From Methanocella arvoryzae MRE50 (GTDB lineage: Archaea > Halobacteriota > Methanocellia > Methanocellales > Methanocellaceae), in assembly GCF_000063445.1 (NCBI RefSeq), contig NC_009464.1:1426001-1490000 (forward strand): DNA of 64,000 bases, read 5' to 3'. Positions 53,174 to 62,228 of this stretch are shown here, piece after piece. Both the position numbers and the translations under genes were made by a program. How positions within the stretch are numbered: the stretch's first letter is position 1; every line of letters begins with the position of its first letter. The notes below the pieces were generated by a model, which was not told the origin of the DNA, searched no databases, and saw only the letters and a program-made list of their open reading frames with translations.

Positions 53174-54595
53174 TCACCTTCTCATTGCCTGGACTGGCAT
53201 CCTGCGAGACAGTGCGTCCTCCGGGTTTTCACCGCTGCTGCTAAGATCGATGACCCGCACCTGGCCCGAGCCCCTGATCCTGCGTATGGCGGCCTTTACC
53301 TCCCGGTATTTCTCGTAGCACTCCTCGGCAGACTCAGCCTCGTGCCCGAACCACAGGTGCGGCGTCAGGGCCACAGAAACCTGGTGACCGTGATAAGTGG
53401 CCATGCGTACGCCGTTCATCAGGCACCCGACGCCCATAGACAGGTTGGTTACGACGACGATATGGCACGGGGAACCGGCGGATGCCGTGATCCTGCCGAT
53501 AGCCATGGTAAAGCCTTCTGCCCTGATATTAGCCCGGTAGTCGTCGAGCGTCTCTTCCAGGACCGACCCGATGATGCCCAGCCCCTGGGCATCCTTCAGC
53601 AGCGACTTGAGGTGGCTGGCCTCGTAGATAGCCATCGTCTTTCCTGCGGCGGTTTTCTCCGGGCTGACGGGCTTCAGCGTGGCCAGCAGCTTCCGGGCTC
53701 CGAGGATATGCCCCCGCCCTACTGTGGCCGGCAGGAACTTCACGATCCCGTCCCGGGAGAAACAGATTAAGCCGAACCTCGTGTTATCCACGGAGAGCCG
53801 GCTGATCATGGAAGAGACCAGGCTTGTGGCCGCGTAGAACTCCGAGGGCTCGCCCGTGCCCATGGACTCGTCCACGTCGAGCAGGAAATATGTCGCGGGG
53901 CTCCACTCCTTCTCGAACTCCCGGACCACCAGGGTGCCGGACCGGCTGGACCGGGCCCAGTCGATGTCCCTGACGCTATCCCCCGGGGCATAGTTGCGGA
54001 GGGAGGAGAAATCCGTCCCGTCGGGGGCTCTGTCGACGTGCCCCGCGTACAGGCTGTCGTAGTGGCTCGCGGACCGAAGCGAAGCCTGGGTGTGAGTGCC
54101 CGGAACGGTGACACCCGGCTGCACGGTGAGAGCCAGGCCGGTTCCCGCCCGGACCCGGTGCCTGAAGAACCACGAGCTGACGCCCAGTGTCACCGGCGGA
54201 ATGGAGAATTCGCCGTACCCGGAAGGGCTCAGCCGGGTCGACAGGAGCGGAAGCTGACCCCCGGAGAAAACGACGTGCCCGAGCAGGGGCGCAGTGGAAG
54301 CGATCCGGGCATCCAGCGGCTGCTCGAACTCGATCTTGAGTTCGGCGTGCCCGGGATAAGAGATCGTGGTGTCGAACTGGACGGCCGAGCCGAAGCGGAT
54401 GGTGGAGACCGCCAGTTTCCTGTCGACTGCGATCTTACCCAGGACGGATGCCCGGGACCGCAGCCGGAATAAATCGCAGGCCAGCAGGAGAGCGTAGGCC
54501 CCGAGCGCAGCATAGAACACAATGCCACCTGCGAGGGCTGCGAGGGCTGCTAAGGCCGCTCCGACAAGGACTACGCTAACGTCTCTGACTTCCAT
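53174..54595 (-). CDS. DUF58 domain protein (MoxR-associated, vWA-like)
   Basis: A 473-residue protein with two N-terminal spans (about 7-40) and an extended domain, followed by the DUF58 signature YAPGDSVRDIDWARSSRSGTLVVREFE (202-228) and a von Willebrand-like fold (ATYFLLDVDESMGTGEPSEF with D-x-D/E-S). DUF58 proteins work with MoxR AAA ATPases, probably in assembling or activating membrane or secreted complexes. It starts 7 bp after the MoxR gene ends. The partner complex here is unknown. Confidence 0.88.
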   Translation of the reverse strand: MEVRDVSVVLVGAALAALAALAGGIVFYAALGAYALLLACDLFRLRSRASVLGKIAVDRKLAVSTIRFGSAVQFDTTISYPGHAELKIEFEQPLDARIASTAPLLGHVVFSGGQLPLLSTRLSPSGYGEFSIPPVTLGVSSWFFRHRVRAGTGLALTVQPGVTVPGTHTQASLRSASHYDSLYAGHVDRAPDGTDFSSLRNYAPGDSVRDIDWARSSRSGTLVVREFEKEWSPATYFLLDVDESMGTGEPSEFYAATSLVSSMISRLSVDNTRFGLICFSRDGIVKFLPATVGRGHILGARKLLATLKPVSPEKTAAGKTMAIYEASHLKSLLKDAQGLGIIGSVLEETLDDYRANIRAEGFTMAIGRITASAGSPCHIVVVTNLSMGVGCLMNGVRMATYHGHQVSVALTPHLWFGHEAESAEECYEKYREVKAAIRRIRGSGQVRVIDLSSSGENPEDALSRRMPVQAMRR

Positions 54596-54602
54596 CGATC
54601 GC

Positions 54603-55577
54603 TCATTCCGGGACTTTGACGGTATTCAGCAGCTCCTGGACGATGTCCGCCGGGGACACTTCCTCGAACTCGTACTCCGGCTTGACGATGAGCCGGTGGT
54701 TCAGGACTCTGGGCGCCAGGTACTTCACGTCGTCGGGGATGACGTACTCCCGGCCCCGGATGGCGGCCACCGCCCGGGATGCCCTCAGCAGGGCGATCGA
54801 GGCACGGGGGCTGCCGCCCAGCAGCAGCTTTTCGTGGCTGCGGGAAGCCATGATCAGGTCGCGGATGTACATAAGGACCTTCTCATCCACATACACCCGC
54901 TTCACGAGGTTGATCATGCTCACCACATCGTCGAGAGCGAGCAGCCGGGCAACCTCGCCATGCTCCCCCCGCTCCTTCATCTTCAGGATCTCCAGCTCCT
55001 CATCCGCAGTGGGATAATCCACCTTAAGCTTGAACATGAAACGGTCGATCTGCGCTTCCGGCAGCGGGAAAGTCCCCACCACGTCGATGGGATTCTGGGT
55101 GGTGATCACCATGAACGGTCGGGGCAGCGGGAAAGTGCTGCCCTCGATGGTGACCTGCTTTTCTTCCATGGCCTCCAGCAGCGCCGACTGAGTCTTGGGC
55201 GAAGCCCGGTTGACCTCGTCCACGAGGAGCAGGTTGGTGAAAACCGGGCCCCTGTTGAGCACGAAAGAGGAGTCCTTCTGGCTGAAGACGTAGGAGCCGG
55301 TGACGTCGGAGGGCAGGATGTCCGGGACGAACTGCATCCGGGCAAACCCGAGGTCGAGGGTGGAAGCGAAAGCCTTGGCGATGGTCGTCTTGGCCAGCCC
55401 CGGCACACCGTCCAGCATGACGTTGCCTTCGGACAGCAGCGCGATCAGCATGTCGGTGATCAGATCATCCTTGCCGACGATAGCCTTCTTGATCTCCCCC
55501 GTGATCTGGGAGGCGAGCACGGTGAACGCGCTCATGTCCACGATATCCTGTTCCAGTGTCTTGATCTCCATACCCAT
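54603..55577 (-). CDS. MoxR-family AAA+ ATPase
   Basis: A 324-residue MoxR ATPase: Walker A GVPGLAKTT (57-65), Walker B LLVDEVNRASPKTQSALLEAMEE, sensor 1 MVITTQNPIDVVGTFPLPEAQIDRF, and the lid VVSMINLVKRVY. Members act as chaperones that mature metal or vWA-containing complexes. It is the core of the operon, between the DUF4350 gene (3 bp) and DUF58. The ATG at 55577 gives normal length; a second ATG is two codons later. Confidence 0.93.
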   Translation of the reverse strand: MGMEIKTLEQDIVDMSAFTVLASQITGEIKKAIVGKDDLITDMLIALLSEGNVMLDGVPGLAKTTIAKAFASTLDLGFARMQFVPDILPSDVTGSYVFSQKDSSFVLNRGPVFTNLLLVDEVNRASPKTQSALLEAMEEKQVTIEGSTFPLPRPFMVITTQNPIDVVGTFPLPEAQIDRFMFKLKVDYPTADEELEILKMKERGEHGEVARLLALDDVVSMINLVKRVYVDEKVLMYIRDLIMASRSHEKLLLGGSPRASIALLRASRAVAAIRGREYVIPDDVKYLAPRVLNHRLIVKPEYEFEEVSPADIVQELLNTVKVPE

Positions 55578-55580
55578 CGC

Positions 55581-56564
55581 CTACAGTTTTTTCTTCAGCT
55601 CTTTCGCCTCTCTTTCTGTTAATGGAAGCTTAACCATCATATAACTAATTATATCGTCCCTGACGTCCGGCCGCCCCCCGGTTTCCGGCTTACTGGGGGC
55701 AAAACGCCCTAAAATGTCAGCCCTCCGGTACACGCCGTAGCCGGCGAGGACCGTGAGGAGAACGAGGAGCACCTGGGTGACTATATCTGTCTTAAGCAAG
55801 TGGTACACAACCGCCAGCGGGGGCGCCCCGTGGCCGTGGGAAGCGTCGACGTAGACGGGGCCTTTGCTCACGACATTCCCGATGAAAGCACTGTTATTGC
55901 CCAGCTCGACCATGCTGTTGATCAGCAGGTCCGGGTCGCCGATCACCACCAGCTCGCCCTTGCCGTAACTGACGCTGGCTGCGACCGGGTAGGTCCCGAA
56001 CTGCTCCCCCTCATCGATGCGGGCGTTATCGTTCGAGTCGATCCAGGCGAGGCTGGAAGTGCTGGCCAGCACAACTCCCGGGCCGGTCACGTTCAGCGGC
56101 ACAGGGTGGTTGAAGTACAGCGGCCCCGTGCCCGAAAGGACGCCGGAGTTGCCGATGCCGTCGATGATCGGGAAAGCCGGCGTCCGGTAGAAGCTGCCGT
56201 CCTGACAGAGCGGCTGCTGATACAGAGTCACGGGCGAGCCGAGGAGTTCGAGCAGGCTGTTTGCGGTGCCGTAGTCGTCCATCACTATCGTCCGGCCGCC
56301 CCGGTCCATGTAGGCCTGCACCAGCCCGGCCTCCTGCTCTGTGTAGTTTTGCGTCGGGCCCACGATGAGGAGCGTGCCGTTCGCATCTGCCTCCGGGAGA
56401 GCGGAGAAGGAGTACATGCTGTTGACGTCGCCGGAAATGCCGGCCATGCCGTTCCAGGCCGGGTTGGACAGGCTGAAGTCGGCCTCGCTGAAGTAGAACC
56501 GGCCGACCAGCAGCACTACGATCACTATGGCGGCCAGTGTCAGGATCAGCGTCGTCTTCTTCAT
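55581..56564 (-). CDS. DUF4350 domain membrane protein
   Basis: A 327-residue protein with an N-terminal span (LILTLAAIVIVVLLVGRFYF), an extracytoplasmic DUF4350/GATase-like domain (DANGTLLIVGPTQNYTEQEAGLVQAYMDRGGRTIVMDDYGTANSLLELLG and GKGELVVIGDPDLLINSMV), and a second span (IVTQVLLVLLTVLAGYGVY). This is the usual DUF4350 companion of MoxR-DUF58 operons in archaea. It is coupled to the gene before it by an ATGA overlap. Function unknown. Confidence 0.85.
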   Translation of the reverse strand: MKKTTLILTLAAIVIVVLLVGRFYFSEADFSLSNPAWNGMAGISGDVNSMYSFSALPEADANGTLLIVGPTQNYTEQEAGLVQAYMDRGGRTIVMDDYGTANSLLELLGSPVTLYQQPLCQDGSFYRTPAFPIIDGIGNSGVLSGTGPLYFNHPVPLNVTGPGVVLASTSSLAWIDSNDNARIDEGEQFGTYPVAASVSYGKGELVVIGDPDLLINSMVELGNNSAFIGNVVSKGPVYVDASHGHGAPPLAVVYHLLKTDIVTQVLLVLLTVLAGYGVYRRADILGRFAPSKPETGGRPDVRDDIISYMMVKLPLTEREAKELKKKL

Positions 56565-58954
56565 TGCCCGGCACTCTCCTGCAGTTCCGCCAGTTTAAGG
56601 TGGAAGTCCCTGAGACAGGCCATAGCCGCCTCCGCGTCTCTGCCGCTGATCACCCTCCGGCCGAAAGCCTCTGCCTCGTAGAGATCGATGATCGGCTTCA
56701 GCGAGGCCTGCAAAGCCGGCTGCCTGCCGATGACGATTCCATAGAACTCGAGGTGAGTGGCCGAGTCCGGGACTGCGATGCCTCTGAGATTGGCGATGTG
56801 CCTGGAGAGCATGTAGATGCCCGTAACAGCCCTCGCCATGTCCCCGGATGCCGCCGCCTTGCTCAAGCTCGCGATCTCGTCCTCGATCACGAAGGGAGCG
56901 ACCTCGGGCACGGCTTCCGCGGGCGGTACCTGCGGTGATATGGGCGCAGCTTCCTCCGTTCGCCTGGCCAGCAGGTTTCTGAGCCCGCCCATAATCCTGC
57001 GGTCGAAGCCGGTCAGCCGGGCTATAACCAGGAGCACGATAGCGAGGCTCAACAGTGCCAGGGCGAGGAGAGACGCTTTATCGTAGGGCACGATCAGCAC
57101 CTGCCCGGCCTGCACCGTCGACTTCGAAATCAGCCCGTCGCCTGTCGTGGATACTATCAGCGGCTGCATGCCGGGCGAATCATTCCCGGTGATGCCCCGG
57201 GAGAAGCTGAACGAGCCGTTGAGGCCTGTGATCGGACTGCCGATGCCCCTGTCGGCGAGGCTGACGAGGAGAGGCTGGCCGGAGACCGGCCTGCCATCGG
57301 CCAGCTTTACCGAGCCGTTGACCTCGACGACGTCCCCGGCGAAGACGATTGAAGCAGGGCTGCTCACGCTGATGACGGGCGGTGACTGGACGAAAGTCAC
57401 GTCTACCACGTTACTTTTCACGCCGGCCAGGGCACCGCCGGAAGACGCGTATTCAGCCATCACCCGGGTGTCGCCGGGCTGCAGATCGTATGGAATTGCC
57501 ACGGTGAGGCGGTATCCGCCGTCGTTGCCGGTCCGGGCGGTGCCCAGCCTCCGGTCCCCGGCGTAGACGGCGACGTCAGCGTCGGAAACCGGCCTGCCAT
57601 TGTCCGCTCTCAGTATGCCCGAGAAAGTGGCAGCGTCGCCGCCTGTGAACTGCGTTCCGGAGGAGGAGAGGGAGAGCGAAGTTCCGACTGGAATGATGTT
57701 CAGCTGGCTTTCCGATGTCGAGCCGGCGAAGACCCCGTTATAGTCGGGCGTGAAGGATGCCATGACGGAGGTATTGCCGCCTGGCGAGCTGCCGGTGATC
57801 GTGAGATTATATACGTAGGTGCCGTCCTCGCCGGTGGTCGCCGTGCCAGCCCTGACGCCGCCGAGGTATATGTCGATAGTTCGGCCGTGCAGGACGATGC
57901 CCTTTTCTGATAACAGGGCGCCGGAGACTGTCACAGTGTCGCCGAAGGAGGCTGTACCGGGGCTGACACTGGATGAGATAGAGGTATTTTCCGCCGGGAC
58001 AGAAATTTCTACGATATCGCTGATAGTCGGCAGCTGCGACTTGTCCGAGGGCTCGAAAGTGGCATAGGCGGTCAGCCTGCCCGGCGCGTCCTGCGGGACT
58101 ACATACTTGATCCTTGTCTCACCGTTGCCGTCGGTGACCCCGGAGCCGGACGTGCGGCCGCTCACGTGAAGGAGGACCGGGCCGTTGCCGATCGGCGAGC
58201 CGTCCTTCTTGTTGAGGGAAGCAGTGAAGGTGATGGTAGATCCGACAGCAGCCTGATCGACGTCAGAAACGAGTGTCAGGTTAGAGTCGCTGAGCAACTG
58301 TTCCACGTCTCGCTGCTCCACATCGAGCCTCGTCATATAGTCGTCCAGCCGCTTGAGGGAGCTGTCAAGCAGGCTGGCGTCGACGCCAGTGCCGCTGAGC
58401 TTATTTTGGACGAGGGTGATGTTGTTGAAGAGCGAGGCGTGAGACTGATTAATGCTATCATAGTAGCCTTTGAGCTTTAAAGCGGACTCAGTCGCGTTCG
58501 CCCGGTCCCCCTCCGCCATGAATTGCCGGTAAGCCTGATAAGTGGCGTTATAGTTCACCGAATCGTTGACCATCGTGGAGATATCCAGGTCCAGGGCGTC
58601 GATGTTAGCCACGAGAAGGTTATAATCAGACTGGGAGAGGTTGAAGTGCTCCATCAGCTGCCTGTAGCTATCGTAAGAAACGTGAAAATCCCAGTACGAT
58701 AGGTTAGCGGCTGCAAAATCGGAAGCGTTGAGGTAGCTGGCGATGTCGGCCGAGTCGACGATCATCAGCTGGAGCAGGGCCTGCATCTGTGAATCGATAT
58801 TCGGGCCGGAGATGGATTTGACGTCAGAGGGATCCTCGTGGATGATCGGGCCCGGAGAGCCGGCGGCGAGGCACGGAGTTATTGTAGAGGAAGCCAGCAG
58901 TGAGAGAAGTATTATGATAAGCCATGCTCGGTTGCTCCACATTATTCCTCTCAC
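56561..58954 (-). CDS. Large secreted/membrane protein with Ig-like repeats and DUF4129-like tail
   Basis: A 797-residue protein leading the MoxR operon. Signal peptide about 1-31; a helical region about 45-215 (YNLLVANIDALDLDISTMVN, RLDDYMTRLDVEQRDVEQLL); four Ig-like modules about 225-600 (VSGALLSEKGIVLHGRTIDIYLGGV, FSGILRADNGRPVSDADVAVYAGDRRLG, VNGSVKLADGRPVSGQPLLVSLADRG); one span about 627-650; and a cytoplasmic end like DUF4129 (AVTGIYMLSRHIANLRGIAVPDSATHLEFYG). It may sense or scaffold surface structures, with the MoxR system acting on it (inference). Confidence 0.75.
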   Translation of the reverse strand: MRGIMWSNRAWLIIILLSLLASSTITPCLAAGSPGPIIHEDPSDVKSISGPNIDSQMQALLQLMIVDSADIASYLNASDFAAANLSYWDFHVSYDSYRQLMEHFNLSQSDYNLLVANIDALDLDISTMVNDSVNYNATYQAYRQFMAEGDRANATESALKLKGYYDSINQSHASLFNNITLVQNKLSGTGVDASLLDSSLKRLDDYMTRLDVEQRDVEQLLSDSNLTLVSDVDQAAVGSTITFTASLNKKDGSPIGNGPVLLHVSGRTSGSGVTDGNGETRIKYVVPQDAPGRLTAYATFEPSDKSQLPTISDIVEISVPAENTSISSSVSPGTASFGDTVTVSGALLSEKGIVLHGRTIDIYLGGVRAGTATTGEDGTYVYNLTITGSSPGGNTSVMASFTPDYNGVFAGSTSESQLNIIPVGTSLSLSSSGTQFTGGDAATFSGILRADNGRPVSDADVAVYAGDRRLGTARTGNDGGYRLTVAIPYDLQPGDTRVMAEYASSGGALAGVKSNVVDVTFVQSPPVISVSSPASIVFAGDVVEVNGSVKLADGRPVSGQPLLVSLADRGIGSPITGLNGSFSFSRGITGNDSPGMQPLIVSTTGDGLISKSTVQAGQVLIVPYDKASLLALALLSLAIVLLVIARLTGFDRRIMGGLRNLLARRTEEAAPISPQVPPAEAVPEVAPFVIEDEIASLSKAAASGDMARAVTGIYMLSRHIANLRGIAVPDSATHLEFYGIVIGRQPALQASLKPIIDLYEAEAFGRRVISGRDAEAAMACLRDFHLKLAELQESAGQ

Positions 58955-59057
58955 CTACTCACCTTGACTGACTGATTGAATGATAGACTGATAGGGCGTA
59001 TATGGCTATTGAATATATTGATGCCCTGCTGTAAATTGACGAACAGTATGCATGCCA

Positions 59058-59321
59058 TTACCTTGCGATGATCTCCAGCACTTTCCTGACCACGATCAGC
59101 GCGAAGATTGCGACGCCCGCGAGGATTACTATGTTGACGCGGGACCGCCACTTAGGCTTCGTGGTAAAGGGCCCCGACAGCTCCACGATGATGAGGAAGC
59201 CTATGAGGCAGAGCACGAAAAAGTACTCGATGTCCAGGCTGTTCAGCAGGACGAGGATGGCCAGGGTCAGCAAAGCCCACCCGCCGAAGGCAAGGACGAG
59301 GCGCTGGTTTTTGGTTAGCAT
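59058..59321 (-). CDS. Small three-span membrane protein, 87 residues
   Basis: The sequence is almost all membrane: LVLAFGGWALLTLAILVLLNSL, YFFVLCLIGFLIIVEL and NIVILAGVAIFALIVVRKVL, with a short basic loop TTKPKWRSR. A TATA box (TTATATAC, about 59354-59361) lies just outside the left end of an insertion sequence, so the promoter survives but upstream DNA has been replaced. It precedes the MoxR operon in the same direction with a 103-bp gap. Function unknown. Confidence 0.65.
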   Translation of the reverse strand: MLTKNQRLVLAFGGWALLTLAILVLLNSLDIEYFFVLCLIGFLIIVELSGPFTTKPKWRSRVNIVILAGVAIFALIVVRKVLEIIAR

Positions 59322-59370
59322 GCGGTGATTACCGAGAGATAAAGTTGACTAAGCAGTATATAAGGTTTCC

Positions 59371-60432
59371 TGTGACTTTTGCATAAGTCGATAACAAGTA
59401 TATGGGCATTGCAGCCGTTGGCGTTTTTATGCATAGTAAAAACGTTGGTACGGGCTGGCAGATGCCCGTTTCTTGCTTCGATTGCCATTGTAAAATACTT
59501 TCTGACATACCGCTCATGATGCTGGAAGCGGTTGACTGGCAGCGTTTCCGATACCTCGAGAAGAATAATAAGATTGGGAGGCCTCCCCAGTACAGTCGGA
59601 TCGCCTTGCTACGAGCACTTCTCTACATGGAACTGGCAAATCTCTCGAGTGTCAGTGAACTAGTAAGAATACTCAAGGGCGACAATTATAAAATGCGGAT
59701 TCTCGGCTTCGACCAATTACCTAGTGAGAGCACGTTCAGCAGATTCAAAGACCAGGTAGACACCGACCGGATCATGGTCCTGTTGACAAGCATGATCTGG
59801 AAGAAAAACCCGGATTTCATGAGCATGGTTGGGGTAGACAGTACCAGCCTCCCTGCGTTCACCCGGAGTGATCCTGAGGCCTCATGGGGGTACGATCACA
59901 TCAATGATAAAATGTACTACGGGTACAAAATCCACTTACTTTACGATCTGATTACACTGGCGCCGATCTGCAGTATTGTCACTCCTGCCAACATGCATGA
60001 CACTACACAACTACTGCCATTACAGAGGAAAATGGGCAGTCGCATACTCCTTGTTAAGGGATTGTTCGCTGACATTGCCTATGACTCTAAAGAGCACTTG
60101 GAACGCATATACCCGATCGGCATACCATTGATCAACCGAGTTAACCGGCGGAACACGAAGAAAGAGCTACCCAGGTACCGAATACAGGAGTACATCCCCT
60201 TCCACGACATCACCATGAACAAATTATATAAAAACAGGATGCACTGCGAGTACACGAACTACCTGTTGAAAGAGCACCTCACCTTAAAACGAGTAAAAAC
60301 TACCGGAATCCTTCGAGTTACTGTAAAGACCGGACTCACCCTGATAGCACGACAGATACAAGTACTCTACCAGGTTAAACAGGGAGCAAACCCCAGGACA
60401 ACGATCATCGAGTGAATTATGCAAAAGTCTCA
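59371..60432 (+). mobile_element. Insertion sequence, IS4/IS5-like, about 1062 bp
   Basis: The ends are inverted copies: TGTGACTTTTGCATAA at the left and, reversed, TGAGACTTTTGCATAA at the right (15 of 16 bases). An 8-bp direct repeat AGGTTTCC flanks the element (59363-59370 and 60433-60440), which is the target duplication. One intact transposase gene fills it. Ends and duplication this clean suggest recent insertion. Confidence 0.9.
59402..60415 (+). CDS. DDE transposase (IS4/IS5-like)
   Basis: A 337-residue transposase: an N-terminal DNA-binding part (RIALLRALLYMELANLSSVSELVRILKGDNYKMRILGFDQLPSESTFSRFKDQV) and a DDE core with SMVGVDSTSLPAF (first D), KGLFADIAYDSKEHLE (second D) and the later glutamate around HCEYTNYLLKEHLTLKR. 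This resembles the IS4/IS5 transposase_11 group; finer assignment is not possible by eye. The frame is intact. ATG 59402 was taken; ATG at 59462 (MPVSCFDCH) is also possible. Confidence 0.88.
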   Translation: MGIAAVGVFMHSKNVGTGWQMPVSCFDCHCKILSDIPLMMLEAVDWQRFRYLEKNNKIGRPPQYSRIALLRALLYMELANLSSVSELVRILKGDNYKMRILGFDQLPSESTFSRFKDQVDTDRIMVLLTSMIWKKNPDFMSMVGVDSTSLPAFTRSDPEASWGYDHINDKMYYGYKIHLLYDLITLAPICSIVTPANMHDTTQLLPLQRKMGSRILLVKGLFADIAYDSKEHLERIYPIGIPLINRVNRRNTKKELPRYRIQEYIPFHDITMNKLYKNRMHCEYTNYLLKEHLTLKRVKTTGILRVTVKTGLTLIARQIQVLYQVKQGANPRTTIIE

Positions 60433-60540
60433 AGGTTTCCTTATAAAAACAGGTTCTTGTGTGGATCTCGGATTATAATTTTCGGCCATTGTGCTATGGC
60501 ATTTACCGGGGAACGCATGAATCAGCAAAATGCCCGAGTA

Positions 60541-60693
60541 AAAGGAGGTACCGGAGGAAAGGAGGCAGGTCAGGGAGGTCGCCGAGGTCCGGGAGGGACT
60601 TTAAGAAAGGGAGGTCTGGAGGTACGGAGGTCAGGGAGGGGCTTAAAAATGGGAGGACACGATGTACAGAGGTCAGGGAGGGACCAGTTAGAC
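60541..60693. repeat. GA-rich GGAGGTC repeat tract, second copy
   Basis: Repeats of GGAGG, CAGGGAGGTC and GGAGGTACGGAGGTCAGGG follow the insertion sequence. Composition and units match the tract at 32070-32190. The open frame through it is an effect of the repeat and is not a gene. Confidence 0.6.
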
Positions 60694-60877
60694 TGTCAGG
60701 CTGAAAAACAAGGAATCTCAGCCTCTTAGACCATTATCAATTCGTCACCCGACAATTGGAGAAGGCAACAGTTAAAATTATTTATTAAAAATGCGTACAT
60801 AGGCTACAATTATAATGCTATTGCATTGATCTAAAGTTCTCTAAGTTCGTATTTCTGCATTCGCAGGGGGATTTGTC

Positions 60878-61666
60878 ATGGCAAGAAAGAATTTAAAAAA
60901 TAAACCATTGGTCGAAGCCATCCTGGAGATCAGATGGAAGCTTCAGGAAAAATCCCCGGGAGTATTCGTTGATCCGAACTATAAATTAGTGATAGGTAGA
61001 TTATATGACCGGTTGAACGCAGACTACCCCTATCCAGTAGAGTTACCGACATCTAATATACCAGCAGACATTTCTGCATACGTAGTCCAACAGCAGTTTA
61101 GAAAAACTGAAAACGAATGGCCCCTCATCCAGATCGGCCCCGGGATAATAACGCTAAACGATACAAAATCGTACATCTGGGAAGACTTTGAGGAACGGGC
61201 CAGAAAAATGGTCGATGAGCTATTCGATGCATATCCGACAGAGGGAAATAATCTTGAGATTAATAGCCTTTTGTTGAGATACATAGATGCAATAGATTTT
61301 GACTTCGACCACAACGACATCTACCAGTTTATTCATAAAGAGATGGGAACGACGATCAACCTCAATAACAAACTGTTTGATGAAGAGACAATTGACAGGA
61401 AAAATCACAACTTCGATTTCAGGTTTGTATACCCGACAAAAGTCCCAAAAGGTATGCTCGGTTTACGGTTTGCACGCGGCTTGAAGACGAATGATAAAGG
61501 GGAAAATAAAGACGCGTTGATCTGGGAAACAAGAGTACAGTCAGAAGTCGACGTCATCTTCGATAACAAAGAGGAGATTGTAGACTGGATCGTCAAGGCA
61601 CACGAAATAACAGATAGTTGTTTTTTCAACCTGATCAGCGATGATCTGCTCAGGAGGTTCGAATGA
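60878..61666 (+). CDS. TIGR04255-family protein
   Basis: A 262-residue protein. The opening KNLKNKPLVEAILEIRWKLQ and the phrases PLIQIGPGIITLNDTKSYIWEDF and LLLRYIDAIDFDF are characteristic of TIGR04255, a patchily distributed family of unknown role. GGGGGGAT precedes the ATG as a strong ribosome site. Base use is AT-rich against its surroundings, a sign of transfer. The stop overlaps the next start (ATGA), so the two are one unit. It lies between two insertion sequences. A defence or conflict role is a guess from distribution and location. Confidence 0.85.
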   Translation: MARKNLKNKPLVEAILEIRWKLQEKSPGVFVDPNYKLVIGRLYDRLNADYPYPVELPTSNIPADISAYVVQQQFRKTENEWPLIQIGPGIITLNDTKSYIWEDFEERARKMVDELFDAYPTEGNNLEINSLLLRYIDAIDFDFDHNDIYQFIHKEMGTTINLNNKLFDEETIDRKNHNFDFRFVYPTKVPKGMLGLRFARGLKTNDKGENKDALIWETRVQSEVDVIFDNKEEIVDWIVKAHEITDSCFFNLISDDLLRRFE

Positions 61667-62208
61667 CCGCCGGGTATGAATTTTCCACGAATCGAACGTT
61701 CTTTGAAGATGGCTGTAGTTCACAGTCAGTACCATCTCCCGCCGTCACCGGTTTCGGGCAATACGGGGTAAGCGGCTCACTATGTATAAACGGCAGGTAC
61801 GCCATCTCCGAGCCAGGAGTTGTTGCAGCTTTGCTGAATCTGGGCCACACTACGTCTTACCCAGCACTGGGCAAGCTATTCAGCCGGAGTGTCGTCACAG
61901 ACTCGTCTACAATTCGCAAGGTAGAGGTTAAAAGCAGACAAATGCTCCGGGTCAGAAAACTGATCGACGAACAGCTCGCCCGCGAATCGGATGTGCCCTT
62001 CGATACCGACGCCCTTATAGAGTCCATTATGGGCATGATGGAAAAAATCGGCTACGAAAAAATTCAGTGTACGCCCGACCGAGAATTAGCGGCGAGGGTC
62101 AAGAAGATCATCCTGATGGAAAAACTATCGATGACCATAGATACATCCAATGAAACAGAAGTCAGAGAATTTGACGAGGCGGTAAAAAGAAGGAGCTTCT
62201 TCAAATGA
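61663..62208 (+). CDS. Partner protein of the TIGR04255 gene, 181 residues
   Basis: Coupled to the previous gene by a 4-bp overlap. The protein is soluble: a Gly/Ser-rich first third (YEFSTNRTFFEDGCSSQSVPSPAVTGFGQYGVSGSLCINGRYAISE) that resembles no enzyme I know, then a helical C-terminal two thirds (TSYPALGKLFSRSVVTDSSTIRKVEVKSRQMLRVRKLIDEQL, DALIESIMGMMEKIGYEKIQ). TIGR04255 genes are often followed by such a small unrelated gene. Function unknown. An IS1-like element begins 7 bp after the stop. Confidence 0.7.
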   Translation: MTAGYEFSTNRTFFEDGCSSQSVPSPAVTGFGQYGVSGSLCINGRYAISEPGVVAALLNLGHTTSYPALGKLFSRSVVTDSSTIRKVEVKSRQMLRVRKLIDEQLARESDVPFDTDALIESIMGMMEKIGYEKIQCTPDRELAARVKKIILMEKLSMTIDTSNETEVREFDEAVKRRSFFK

Positions 62209-62228
62209 AGTATGCCCAGTGTCCTTGA

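Noticed and set aside
60412-60729. 105-codon frame rich in Gly, Arg and Lys after the IS element
   Set aside because: It is produced by GGAGGTC repeats without stops; a parallel frame exists in another phase.
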